Shown in pieces: positions 18,542 to 26,934 of a DNA stretch of 64,000 nucleotides; the stretch's first letter is position 1; each line of letters opens with the position of its first letter. Made by a program: the position numbers and the translations under genes. Source of the DNA: JBBREP01 sp036501845 (GTDB lineage Bacteria > Actinomycetota > Acidimicrobiia > IMCC26256 > PALSA-610). Under the pieces are notes generated by a model, which worked only from the letters and a program-made list of their open reading frames with translations, made no database searches and was not told the origin of the DNA. The stretch is taken from the NCBI GenBank assembly GCA_036501845.1, contig DASXZO010000030.1, forward strand, positions 1 to 64,000, written 5' to 3'.

Positions 18542-19687
18542 ATGACTGCGCCGATCTCCGGCCACTGCGATCCCGCCTTCACCGCGGTGCGCGACGCCTT
18601 CGCCGACAACTTCGCCAAGCGCGGCGACGTGGGCGCCTCGGTGTGCGTGATCGTCGACGGTTCCGTGGTGGTCGAGCTCGCAGGCGGCTGGGCCGACGAA
18701 GCGCGCACGCGGCCGTGGCAACCCGACACGCTCGTGAACTTCTATTCGGTCGGCAAGGCGATGGTGGGGTTGCTCGCGCTGCGCGCTGTCGACGCCGGTC
18801 TCGTGGGGCTCGACGATCCGATCGCCACGATCTGGCCAGAGTTCGCGGCCCACGGCAAGGACGCCGCCACGGTGCGCCACGCACTCTGTCACCGCGCGGC
18901 TGTGCCTGCGATTGCTCCACGCCGGCTCACGAACGACGATCTCTCGCATTGGGACCGCATGACCGCCGCGCTCGCCGACACCGAACCATGGTGGGAACCG
19001 GGAACTCGGCACGCGTACCACACGAACACGTACGGCCATCTCGTGGGCGAGATCGCGCGCCGTACCACCGGCGTGATGCCGGGCGACGCGCTACGCGAGC
19101 TCGCGGGACCGCTCGGTGCCGACCTTTGGTGGGGCGTGCCCGCGTCGGAACAGCATCGCTGTGCCGACATCGTGTGGGCGCCGCGCGGTGGCTCTCGCGA
19201 CCCGAACGAGATCGACCTCGACGCACTCACCGGCGACACGCGCATGGTGTTGTGGAGCTACTTCAATCCACCGAGCTACGCGTCGACCGGCATCGTGAAC
19301 ACGGCGATGTGGCGCGGCGCGCAGGTTCCGGCAACCAACGGGCACGGCACCGCCGCGGGTGTGGCACGTATCTACGACGCGTTGCTCGAGCCGGGCCGGC
19401 TGCTCTCGCCGACGCTCCTCGCCGAGGCGACCCGGCCGCAATCGGAGGGCTACTGCCCCGTGCTCGACGACGACGTCACGTTCGGGCTCGGCTTCAAGCC
19501 CACCGTGGCGCGCCGGCCGTTCGGCCCGAACCCACACAGCTTCGGCCACTTCGGCAGCGGCGGCGCGCTCGGCTTCGCCGACCCGGATGCGCACGTGGCG
19601 TTCGGCTACGTGATGAACCACGTGATCCCGCGCTGGCAGAGCACCAGGAATCGTGCACTGATGGACGCGGTATACAACTGTGTTTGA
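18542..19687 (+). CDS. Serine hydrolase, beta-lactamase / EstB-like family
   Basis: 381 residues from ATG 18542. Catalytic motifs are S-x-x-K as FYSVGK near residue 74, Y-x-N as YHTN, and HFGSGG near the C-terminus. The architecture resembles class C-like esterases and the LACTB family: no signal peptide, and PEFAAHGKDAATVRHALCHR in place of the more usual LLxHTSG. It follows the redoxin gene divergently with an 87-bp gap. Together with the gene at 12821 this window has two paralogous families of such hydrolases. Substrate unknown. Confidence 0.87.
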   Translation: MTAPISGHCDPAFTAVRDAFADNFAKRGDVGASVCVIVDGSVVVELAGGWADEARTRPWQPDTLVNFYSVGKAMVGLLALRAVDAGLVGLDDPIATIWPEFAAHGKDAATVRHALCHRAAVPAIAPRRLTNDDLSHWDRMTAALADTEPWWEPGTRHAYHTNTYGHLVGEIARRTTGVMPGDALRELAGPLGADLWWGVPASEQHRCADIVWAPRGGSRDPNEIDLDALTGDTRMVLWSYFNPPSYASTGIVNTAMWRGAQVPATNGHGTAAGVARIYDALLEPGRLLSPTLLAEATRPQSEGYCPVLDDDVTFGLGFKPTVARRPFGPNPHSFGHFGSGGALGFADPDAHVAFGYVMNHVIPRWQSTRNRALMDAVYNCV

Positions 19688-19714
19688 CCGCAGAGCTACG
19701 GAGGACGTCCGCAC

Positions 19715-20137
19715 ATGACCGCTACCAACGACTGGAACCAGGGCATCATCGACGAGTTCCGCGCCAACGGCGGCAAGGTCGGTGGCCAGTTCGAGGGCGC
19801 GCCGCTGTTGCTGCTGCACAGCACCGGCGCCAAGAGCGGCGTCGAGCGCATCGCGCCCGTGATGTACCAGGCGGTCGACAACGGCGAGTACGCGGTGTTC
19901 GCGTCGAAGGCCGGCGCGCCGACGAACCCCGACTGGTATCACAACCTGCGCGCCAACCCGTCGGCGTCGATCGAAGTCGGCAGCGAGACCATCCCGGTCA
20001 CGGCGCGGGTCGCCGGCAGCGACGAGCGCGACAAGATCTGGGAGACCCAGAAGCAGCGCTACCCGGGCTTCGCCGACTACGAGGCCAAGACGACGCGCAC
20101 GATCCCGGTCGTCCTGCTCGAACCGGTGCATCCGTGA
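19715..20137 (+). CDS. Deazaflavin (F420)-dependent nitroreductase family protein
   Basis: 140 residues with a GGAGG ahead of the ATG. It has the split-barrel pattern of the Ddn/FDOR-A family: LLLHSTGAKSGVERIAPVMY, FASKAGAPTNPDWYHNLRANP, then TIPVVLLEP at the end. Members bind F420 and reduce quinones or nitroaromatics. It lies 27 bp downstream of the serine hydrolase and could be cotranscribed with it. The presence of this family suggests an F420-producing actinobacterium. Confidence 0.9.
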   Translation: MTATNDWNQGIIDEFRANGGKVGGQFEGAPLLLLHSTGAKSGVERIAPVMYQAVDNGEYAVFASKAGAPTNPDWYHNLRANPSASIEVGSETIPVTARVAGSDERDKIWETQKQRYPGFADYEAKTTRTIPVVLLEPVHP

Positions 20138-20186
20138 CTATTGCTTCGCTTCACTCGCGGTTAGGTGCTCCGGTCGCCGCCTCGTG

Positions 20187-20660
20187 TTACTTCGTGACGA
20201 GCGCTTCGATCTTCTCGAGCGTGGCGTCCATCGACTTGCGCGTGTGGTCGCGACTGCGACCGAGGCGCAGCACCGAGCGCACGGGCTGCTTCTCCTGCGA
20301 GATGTCCCAGCTCTCGTGCACGACGGTGCCCGCTTCGGTGGGCTCGAGCTCGTAGCGCCAGATCCGTCCACCGAAGAGACGCCCACCCAGTGCCGACGGC
20401 GGGCGCGTCTGCCAGGCGATGCGCTTGGGCTCGTCGAACTCGATGACCTCGTTGATCGTCGAGTACTTCGCGCCGAGCTTCATCGACATCCCGAACTTCG
20501 ACCCCATCGCCAACTTCTCGGAGCCGGACTTGGCGTCGCGCACGCTGCCCGATCCATCGATCTCGCAGTGTCGCGAAGGATCGGCGAGCAAGGCGAAGAT
20601 CGCGGCCGGATCGGCCTTGATCGTGCGCTCGACCGCGACAACATCAGAACTGTCAGCCAT
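20187..20660 (-). CDS. SRPBCC (START/Bet v1-like) ligand-binding protein
   Basis: 157 residues. The N-terminal VAVERTIKADPAAIFALLAD and the following helix and strand pattern, with VIEFDEPKRIAWQTRP and a long C-terminal helix (SMDATLEKIEALV), are typical of polyketide-cyclase-type SRPBCC proteins. These bind hydrophobic ligands in a helix-grip cavity. The ligand is unknown. It is a single gene, convergent with the deazaflavin gene. Confidence 0.85.
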   Translation of the reverse strand: MADSSDVVAVERTIKADPAAIFALLADPSRHCEIDGSGSVRDAKSGSEKLAMGSKFGMSMKLGAKYSTINEVIEFDEPKRIAWQTRPPSALGGRLFGGRIWRYELEPTEAGTVVHESWDISQEKQPVRSVLRLGRSRDHTRKSMDATLEKIEALVTK

Positions 20661-20768
20661 GGCCCGGACTGTACTCAGGAGGTATCCACTCGCGCGCAGG
20701 CGGCGAGCGAAACCGCGCAGCGGAGCTGTCGGTACCGCGACGAAAGCGCAGCAATAGAGACGCGCCCA

Positions 20769-22340
20769 CTATTCCGGGCCGAAGGCGAGCGTGCCGAAGA
20801 GGTCGCGGTCTTCTGAGCCTCCTGGGATGCCGGGCGATTCCTGGGTCCAGAGTTGCGCGCTCGGCGCGCTGTGCGCCAAGCCCAACGCATCGCCGGGGAA
20901 CACGTAGAAGACGCCGGCGTGGTAAATCGCGTTGATCGATTCGAAGGGCACGCCCACGGCGAGCTCGTCGACGCCGTCGCCGTTGTAGTCGCCCACGGAC
21001 ATGTTCACACCGAAGGCGTCGCCGCGCTCGTTGTGCCCGGGCACGCCGGCCGTGTCCTGGCTCAGCGTGGTGCTGTTCGCGCCGTCACGCACGACCACCT
21101 GGCCGCCGCCGGAATTGTCGAAGTAGGGCTCGCCGATCGCCATCGACGACTGCGCGCCGCTCGAGAACGAGCCGAACACGAGCGAGATGCCGTGCTGGCT
21201 GCCGCTCGTGCCGTGGCTGTGAATGTGCAAGGTGCTGTGGGCGAGGTCGATCTGCTCGATCCAACCCGCCGACAAGTGCCCGGGTGCGTACACCCAGCCC
21301 GTGTCGGTGCCGCCGAACGACTGCACTGCCACGTTCGAACCGAGGCGGCGGTTGGTGGCCGACGCAAGGTCGCCGTTCGGCAGGTAGACGTCCTGCATCG
21401 CGGTGAGCGTGGAGTCGCCGCCGGTGCTGTTGAGGTCGGCCGCGCCGAGGAGCACGTCGACCACACCGGTGTCGATCGTGGAACCGGCGTCCTCGAGCGG
21501 AGTGCCGACGATGAGGTCGGAGAAGTGATCGGCATTCAGATCACCGGCCGCGAGCGACGCGCCGAAGGTGTCGCCGAGCTCCGGGTATCCGGATGCGCCG
21601 TGATGCTGGGTGATCGCGAGACCGGTTGGCACGAGACCACTGCCGGAGCCGGTGAGGATCGTGACGCCGCCTGCGTCGAACGCCTTGGCGACGGTCACGC
21701 CCGGAGCACCCACCGCGAGGTCGTCGACGCCGTCGCCGTTGAAGTCACCGACCGCGAGCGCTCCACCGAAGTAGGCAAGCGTGGTCTTGAAGGCGGGAAC
21801 GTCGGCGCTCGTCGCGGTGAAGAGTTGCGCCGTGGGTGCGCCGAGCGCGTTCACGCCCGACGCGCTGCCGTAGAGGATCGTCACCGTGCCGGCGCGCGCC
21901 GTCGTACCGATCGACTCCTGCGAACCGATGGCGATGTCGTCGAAACCGTCGCCGTTGAAGTCACCGGTGGCCACAGTGCGGCCCCAGAAGTTGCGCTTCG
22001 CCGAGCTGCCGGGCACGCCGCCGGAATCCTGCGTGAACGTCGTCGAGCCGGTGCCGGTAAGGCCGGATGCCGAGCCGTAGGCCACGGTGATCGCGCCGCT
22101 TCGGGTGATCGAGCCCTGGCTCTCGCCGGGTGCGGGCACCACGAGGTCGTCGAAGCCGTCGCCGTTGAAGTCGCTGCGGTGCCGGCTCGGGCTGATGTTC
22201 GGGTGCACGACGGCACGCGGTCGCGCAGTCGCGTTGTGCGTTCGCGCGGTCGCCGCGTGCGCGGCCGGTCCGGTGAGTCCGGCGAGCGCGATTGCAAACG
22301 TCGACGCGCCGACGATCGTGCCGAACGAACGACTCCTCAT
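20769..22340 (-). CDS. Secreted FG-GAP (integrin alpha-like) repeat protein
   Basis: 523 residues from ATG 22340, with a GGGAGCAGG-like ribosome-binding site. The N-terminus is a Sec signal (MRSRSFGTIVGASTFAIALAG, cleavage near AHA-A). The body consists of about seven FG-GAP/VCBS blades with the calcium-binding pattern DxNxDGxxD, as in DFNGDGFDDLVVPAPGE, DFNGDGFDDIAIGSQ and DYNGDGVDELAVGVP. Such beta-propellers bind extracellular ligands or carbohydrates. It is divergent from a second protein of the same architecture across a 192-bp gap. Confidence 0.87.
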   Translation of the reverse strand: MRSRSFGTIVGASTFAIALAGLTGPAAHAATARTHNATARPRAVVHPNISPSRHRSDFNGDGFDDLVVPAPGESQGSITRSGAITVAYGSASGLTGTGSTTFTQDSGGVPGSSAKRNFWGRTVATGDFNGDGFDDIAIGSQESIGTTARAGTVTILYGSASGVNALGAPTAQLFTATSADVPAFKTTLAYFGGALAVGDFNGDGVDDLAVGAPGVTVAKAFDAGGVTILTGSGSGLVPTGLAITQHHGASGYPELGDTFGASLAAGDLNADHFSDLIVGTPLEDAGSTIDTGVVDVLLGAADLNSTGGDSTLTAMQDVYLPNGDLASATNRRLGSNVAVQSFGGTDTGWVYAPGHLSAGWIEQIDLAHSTLHIHSHGTSGSQHGISLVFGSFSSGAQSSMAIGEPYFDNSGGGQVVVRDGANSTTLSQDTAGVPGHNERGDAFGVNMSVGDYNGDGVDELAVGVPFESINAIYHAGVFYVFPGDALGLAHSAPSAQLWTQESPGIPGGSEDRDLFGTLAFGPE

Positions 22341-22532
22341 GATGACCTGCTCCCTGTTGAATCGAGCCTCAACGCGGACGGTAGTCGTGCCTGCGGAACC
22401 GGGCCAAGCGGCGACGCGAAGGTTTGCGGTCGCGAGGCCGTGCTCGTGACACCCGGCACACTGACTCCGTGGTGTGTGCTCCGAACCCGGTGTGCGCGGC
22501 TGTCTGCTCCGGTGGCCGTATTCTCCAGCGGA

Positions 22533-24182
22533 ATGCGAGCGCCCTTCGTCGCGATCGCGGTCGCAACGCTGGTAACCCCGCTCGGTGCGGGCATCGCGTC
22601 GGCGACACGCGCGCCCAACGCGCCCGCGCAGCATGCCCGCGCGCACACGGTCGCGGTGCGGTCGGCCACACTCGCCGTCGCCGCGCGCCATCACCCCGAT
22701 TTCAACGGCGACGGCTACGCCGATCTCATCGCCGAGGTGCCGAACGACAACGTCGGCTCAGCCCAGGGCGCGGGTGCGATCTGGGCGATCTATGGCGGCG
22801 CGCACGGCGCCAACACGAGCAACCGCCACACGCTGATCACCGAATCGAGCGTGGCTCACGGCGCGACGTCGAACGACGCGGACAACTTCGGATGGGTCAC
22901 CGCGTGGGGCGACTTCAATCACGACGGTTACGACGATCTCGCGATCGGCGCGCCGGGCACCACCGTCGACGGCCAGTCGTCGGCCGGCGAGGTGGTGGTG
23001 CTCTACGGCTCGGCGCACGGGCTCGGCTCGACCAACGCGCAGGTGTTCACCGAAGCGACAACGGGTCTGGGCGCCACACCTCAGTTGAACGACTACTTCG
23101 GTCTGGGATTGGCTGCGGGCGACTTCAACCACGACGGCGACACCGACCTCGCTATCGACGCCGGTGGTGTGGGCGTGCACGGCGTCACACGGTCGGGCCG
23201 CGTTTACGAGTTGTTCGGCACGCGTGGCGGTCTGTCGCACGCGTCGCCACTGTTGCCGCAGCACTTCGACGAGTCGACGCCGGGAATCCACGGCGGACTC
23301 GTGCAGAACGACGATTGGGGTCGCACACTCGCCGCCGGCGACTTCAACGGCGACGGTTACGCAGACCTCGCGGTGGGCGCGCCGAAGAAGGCGGTCGGCA
23401 GCGAGGGCGGCGCGGGTGTCGTCGACGTGCTCTACGGCGGGCATGGCGGGCTCTCGGCAAAGGGCGCGCAGACCTGGACCGAGAACACCGCGGGCGTTCC
23501 CGCCAATAGCGAGCCCGCAGACGCATGGGGCTGGTCGCTCGCGGCGTTCGACATCAACGGCGACCATCGCAGCGATCTCGTGGTGGGGGCACCCACGAAG
23601 ACGGTGACCGCATTGTCGAGCGCCGGCACCTTGACGATGCTGTACGGCTCGGCGCACGGGTTGAACGCGAGTGTTTCCCCGCAACAGGTCTACGTGCTGT
23701 CGAACATCACGAACAGCCAGTCGCCGGCCGCCGATGACGAACTCGGTGTGAGCCTCGCGGCGTTCGACTTCGACGGTGACCACCGTCCGGATCTCGCGAT
23801 CGGCGTATCCGGGCGCCACATCCTCGGCCGCGCCAACGCGGGCGAGGTCGTGGTGCTGCACAACGTCGGCGGTCGCTTGTCGCGCACCGGCGGATTCGTG
23901 ATCGACCGCACGTTCTCGAACGACGTCCCTGGCGCGAACCAGAACTTCGGGCTCGTGCTCACGCCTGGCGACTTCTCGGGGAACGGCGCCGCCGACCTCG
24001 GTGTGTCACTCCCGGGCCTCACGGTCGATACCGAGACCGGCGCGGGCGCAATGCAGGTGTTCTACGGATCGGCGCACGGCTTCTCACGCGCCACCCAGCA
24101 GCTGTGGGACGCGCCCGCGCTCGGCGGCACCGCGGTGCAGGACGCGGCGTTCGGCGGACTCAACAACCCCGCCGGCGCCTGA
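22533..24182 (+). CDS. Secreted FG-GAP (integrin alpha-like) repeat protein, paralogue of the divergent gene
   Basis: 549 residues from ATG 22533. Short signal peptide (MRAPFVAIAVATLVTPLGAG). Seven blades with DFNGDGYADL, DFNHDGYDDLAIG, DFNHDGDTDL, DFNGDGYADLAVG, DINGDHRSDLVVG, DFDGDHRPDLAIG and a degenerate DFSGNGAADL. A TATTCT hexamer at 22519-22524 lies 8 bases before the ATG, so the mRNA may be leaderless. It shares architecture but not close identity with the divergent neighbour. Extracellular, role unknown. Confidence 0.87.
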   Translation: MRAPFVAIAVATLVTPLGAGIASATRAPNAPAQHARAHTVAVRSATLAVAARHHPDFNGDGYADLIAEVPNDNVGSAQGAGAIWAIYGGAHGANTSNRHTLITESSVAHGATSNDADNFGWVTAWGDFNHDGYDDLAIGAPGTTVDGQSSAGEVVVLYGSAHGLGSTNAQVFTEATTGLGATPQLNDYFGLGLAAGDFNHDGDTDLAIDAGGVGVHGVTRSGRVYELFGTRGGLSHASPLLPQHFDESTPGIHGGLVQNDDWGRTLAAGDFNGDGYADLAVGAPKKAVGSEGGAGVVDVLYGGHGGLSAKGAQTWTENTAGVPANSEPADAWGWSLAAFDINGDHRSDLVVGAPTKTVTALSSAGTLTMLYGSAHGLNASVSPQQVYVLSNITNSQSPAADDELGVSLAAFDFDGDHRPDLAIGVSGRHILGRANAGEVVVLHNVGGRLSRTGGFVIDRTFSNDVPGANQNFGLVLTPGDFSGNGAADLGVSLPGLTVDTETGAGAMQVFYGSAHGFSRATQQLWDAPALGGTAVQDAAFGGLNNPAGA

Positions 24183-24197
24183 CGACCACTCGCGCGA

Positions 24198-24881
24198 TCA
24201 GGGGGCGAGGCGCGCCCATGTCCATTGCGGCATCGGCGGCGCGCCCGCGACGCGTGGGCTCATCCGCCAGATGATGCGATCGTGCAGCCGGTTCGGCCGT
24301 CCGTGCCAGAACTCGATCGATTCGGCAGTGAGCTTCCAACCACCCCAGAAGTCGGGACGCGGCAACGACGTGCCGGTGTAGCGATCGTCGAGCTCGGCGA
24401 CCGCGGGCTCGAGCACTCTGCGACGGTCGACCTCGTTGCTCTGCGCTGACGCCCACGCGCTGAGCTGGCTCCCGCGCGGCCGGCCGTTCCAGTACGCGTC
24501 GGCGCGAGCGCCGTCGACCAGCGCGACTCGGCCACGCACGCGCACACTTCGTTGCATTGCGAGCCACCCGAATACGAGCGACGCACGCGGCTCGTGCGCG
24601 AGCTGGCGGCTCTTCGCCGATTGCAGATTCGTATAGAACACGAAACCGTCGGCGTCGACCTCGCGCACGAGCACGAAACGCGCGTCCGGCGCGCCTGTCT
24701 CGTCGACTGTCGACACGACGGCGGCCGTCGGCTCGGCCATCTCCGCCGCCACGGCATCCGCAAGCCAGCGGTGCCACAGCTCGAACGGATCGTCGTCGGT
24801 CGGACGCATGTCGGCCGGGATATCGGCACGCCCGTCTGTAGTTGCGCGTTCGGTCACCGAACCGAGGCTACGGCCGGCCAA
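24198..24881 (-). CDS. pdxH: Pyridoxamine 5'-phosphate oxidase
   Basis: 227 residues. This FMN enzyme oxidises pyridoxamine or pyridoxine 5'-phosphate to pyridoxal 5'-phosphate. Motifs: PDARFVLVREVDADGFVFYT, the FMN-contacting SAKSRQL, ASLVFGWLAMQRSVRVRG, YWNGRPRGSQLSAWAS, and the C-terminal GWKLTAESIEFWHGRPNRLH. The Arg/His phosphate-binding residues of the family are present. It converges on the FG-GAP gene with a 15-bp gap. Confidence 0.94.
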   Translation of the reverse strand: MAGRSLGSVTERATTDGRADIPADMRPTDDDPFELWHRWLADAVAAEMAEPTAAVVSTVDETGAPDARFVLVREVDADGFVFYTNLQSAKSRQLAHEPRASLVFGWLAMQRSVRVRGRVALVDGARADAYWNGRPRGSQLSAWASAQSNEVDRRRVLEPAVAELDDRYTGTSLPRPDFWGGWKLTAESIEFWHGRPNRLHDRIIWRMSPRVAGAPPMPQWTWARLAP

Positions 24882-24907
24882 TCCACGGGGAGTCCTAGGT
24901 TGGCTGC

Positions 24908-25747
24908 ATGCGATTCGGAATCAAGACGGCGCCGCAGCACACCACTTGGTCGGCAATGCTCGACGTGTGGCGCGCCGCCGACGACATCGAGCTGTTCGAG
25001 TCGGCATGGAACTTCGATCACTTCTACCCGATCTTCTCGGACTCCGACGGTCCGTGCATGGAAGCGTGGACGATGCTCGCGGCGATGGCGCAGGCAACGC
25101 GGCGCATACGAATCGGCTGCCAGGTCACGGGCATGGTGTACCGCCATCCCGCAGTGCTTGCGAACATGGCCGCGACGGTCGACATCATCAGCGACGGCCG
25201 GCTCGACATCGGGCTCGGCGCGGGATGGAACCAGCAGGAGTGCGACGCGTATGGCATCGCACTGCCAGCGTTGCAGGAGCGCTTCGATCGTTTCGACGAA
25301 GGTGTCGAAGCGATCATCCTCCTGCTCTCGCAGGAACACAGCGACCTCGACGGCAAGTACGTGCAACTGCGTCACGCGCGCTGCGAGCCGAAGCCGGTGC
25401 AGCGTCCGCACCCGCCGATCGTGATCGGTGGCAACGGACCGCGCCGCACGTTGCGCACGGTCGCCCGCTTCGCGCAGCAGTGGAACTCGACCGCCGGCAT
25501 CGACCACTGGCCCACGAGCAAAGCGATACTCGAGAAGCGGTGCGCCGAGATCGGGCGCGATCCGGCAACCATCGAATGTTCGGTGAACCTGCGCTACGAC
25601 GCGGCGCGCGGACCTGAGTCGGTCGCTGAGCAAGCCGAGGCTTTTCTCGCGGCCGGCGCCGACATCGGCATCGTGTATCTCCCTACACCGCACACGGCCG
25701 ACGTGCTCGAACCGATCGCGCACGCGCTCGCGCCGTATGCCGGCTGA
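24908..25747 (+). CDS. LLM-class F420-type oxidoreductase
   Basis: 279 residues in the luciferase-like TIM-barrel fold: MRFGIKTAPQHTTW, WNFDHFYPI, RIGCQVTGMVYRHPAVLANM, DIISDGRLDIGLGAGW and RPHPPIVIGGNG. The conserved glycine-rich cofactor loop is intact. Sequence features fit F420-dependent rather than FMN-dependent members, but cofactor choice is inferred. Its last 11 bp overlap the acyl-CoA dehydrogenase gene, so the two are probably one operon. Confidence 0.9.
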   Translation: MRFGIKTAPQHTTWSAMLDVWRAADDIELFESAWNFDHFYPIFSDSDGPCMEAWTMLAAMAQATRRIRIGCQVTGMVYRHPAVLANMAATVDIISDGRLDIGLGAGWNQQECDAYGIALPALQERFDRFDEGVEAIILLLSQEHSDLDGKYVQLRHARCEPKPVQRPHPPIVIGGNGPRRTLRTVARFAQQWNSTAGIDHWPTSKAILEKRCAEIGRDPATIECSVNLRYDAARGPESVAEQAEAFLAAGADIGIVYLPTPHTADVLEPIAHALAPYAG

Positions 25748-26861
25748 ACCGTCTGTCGAGGAGTTTGCGGGCGCGGCCCACACGTGGCTCGCCGCCAATC
25801 GCGGCGCGGCGCCGCGCGACTACGGCCCGATCCTGCCGCCCGAGCTCGCCGATGAAGGGCGAGCCTGGCAACGACAGATCTACGACGCGGGCTTTGCCGG
25901 CATCCATTGGCCCGAGGTGTACGGCGGTCGCGGCCTCACACCCGCACACACGCGCGCGTGGACGATGGCATGCGCCGACGCGCACGTGCCGTCGTGCATC
26001 AACATGGTGGGTTGCGTGCTCACCGCGGGCGCGCTGCTCACCTACGGCACACATGAGCAACAGGCCGAGCACCTGCGTCCGATCATCACCGGCGACAACG
26101 TGTGGTGCCAACTGTTCTCGGAGCCGGGTGCCGGTTCCGACCTCGCGTCGCTGAGCACTCGCGCCGAACGTGACGGTGAGCAGTGGCGCGTGAACGGTCA
26201 GAAGGTGTGGTGCTCGAACGGCCGCGTCGCCGACCGCGGCATCATGCTCGCCCGCACGGGATTCGACGCGGACAGGGCGGCGCACAAGGGCATCTCGTTT
26301 TTCCTCGTCGACATGCACGCGCCCGGCGTGGAGGTCCGACCGCTGCGCCAGATGAACGGCCAGGCCGAGTTCGACGAGGTGTTCCTCACCGACGTGTCGT
26401 TGCCGCTCGACGCGCTGCTCGGACCCGAACACGGCGGTTGGACTGTCGCGATGTCGGCGCTCACGAACGAGCGCGGCCACATCGGCGCGTCGGGCCAGGC
26501 GTCGCAACGCCGGCTCGACGGGCTGCTCGCGCTGGGTGGCACGCTCGACCCCGAAGCGCGCAGCGAGCTCACCGATCTGTGGCTGCGCGGCGCGGCGTTG
26601 CAAGCCATGGGTCGCCGCCAAGGTCCGGTCGCGTCGGTATTGGCGTCGATCGCCAAGCTCGGCACCACGGAGCTGATGTTCGACACGGCGGTGTTCCGCG
26701 CCGACCAGGCCGGCGCCGATGGCATGCTCGACGGACCCGCCGTCGAAGGGCTCCTCACCGCGCCCGCCGGCAAGATCGCCGGCGGCACGAGCCAGATCCA
26801 GCGCAACATCATCGGCGAACGCATCCTCGGTCTCCCCAAGGAACCCCGCCCCGGCACCTGA
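25737..26861 (+). CDS. Acyl-CoA dehydrogenase
   Basis: 374 residues from ATG 25737 (11-bp overlap with the LLM gene). Motifs: AGIHWPEVYGGRG, the FAD/substrate segment QLFSEPGAGSDLASL, QKVWCSNG, ALTNERGHIG and the C-terminal GGTSQIQRNIIGERILGLP. The flavoprotein oxidises an acyl-CoA at the alpha-beta bond. The active-site base usually lies in the C-terminal helix region; I cannot place it with certainty. Substrate unknown. Confidence 0.92.
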   Translation: MPAEPSVEEFAGAAHTWLAANRGAAPRDYGPILPPELADEGRAWQRQIYDAGFAGIHWPEVYGGRGLTPAHTRAWTMACADAHVPSCINMVGCVLTAGALLTYGTHEQQAEHLRPIITGDNVWCQLFSEPGAGSDLASLSTRAERDGEQWRVNGQKVWCSNGRVADRGIMLARTGFDADRAAHKGISFFLVDMHAPGVEVRPLRQMNGQAEFDEVFLTDVSLPLDALLGPEHGGWTVAMSALTNERGHIGASGQASQRRLDGLLALGGTLDPEARSELTDLWLRGAALQAMGRRQGPVASVLASIAKLGTTELMFDTAVFRADQAGADGMLDGPAVEGLLTAPAGKIAGGTSQIQRNIIGERILGLPKEPRPGT

Positions 26862-26934
26862 CCCGGCCGCACACAGGGCCTCCATCGAGTGTCGCAGGCC
26901 TGCGGCAGACTGATCGTGCGGAGGTTGTACGGCC

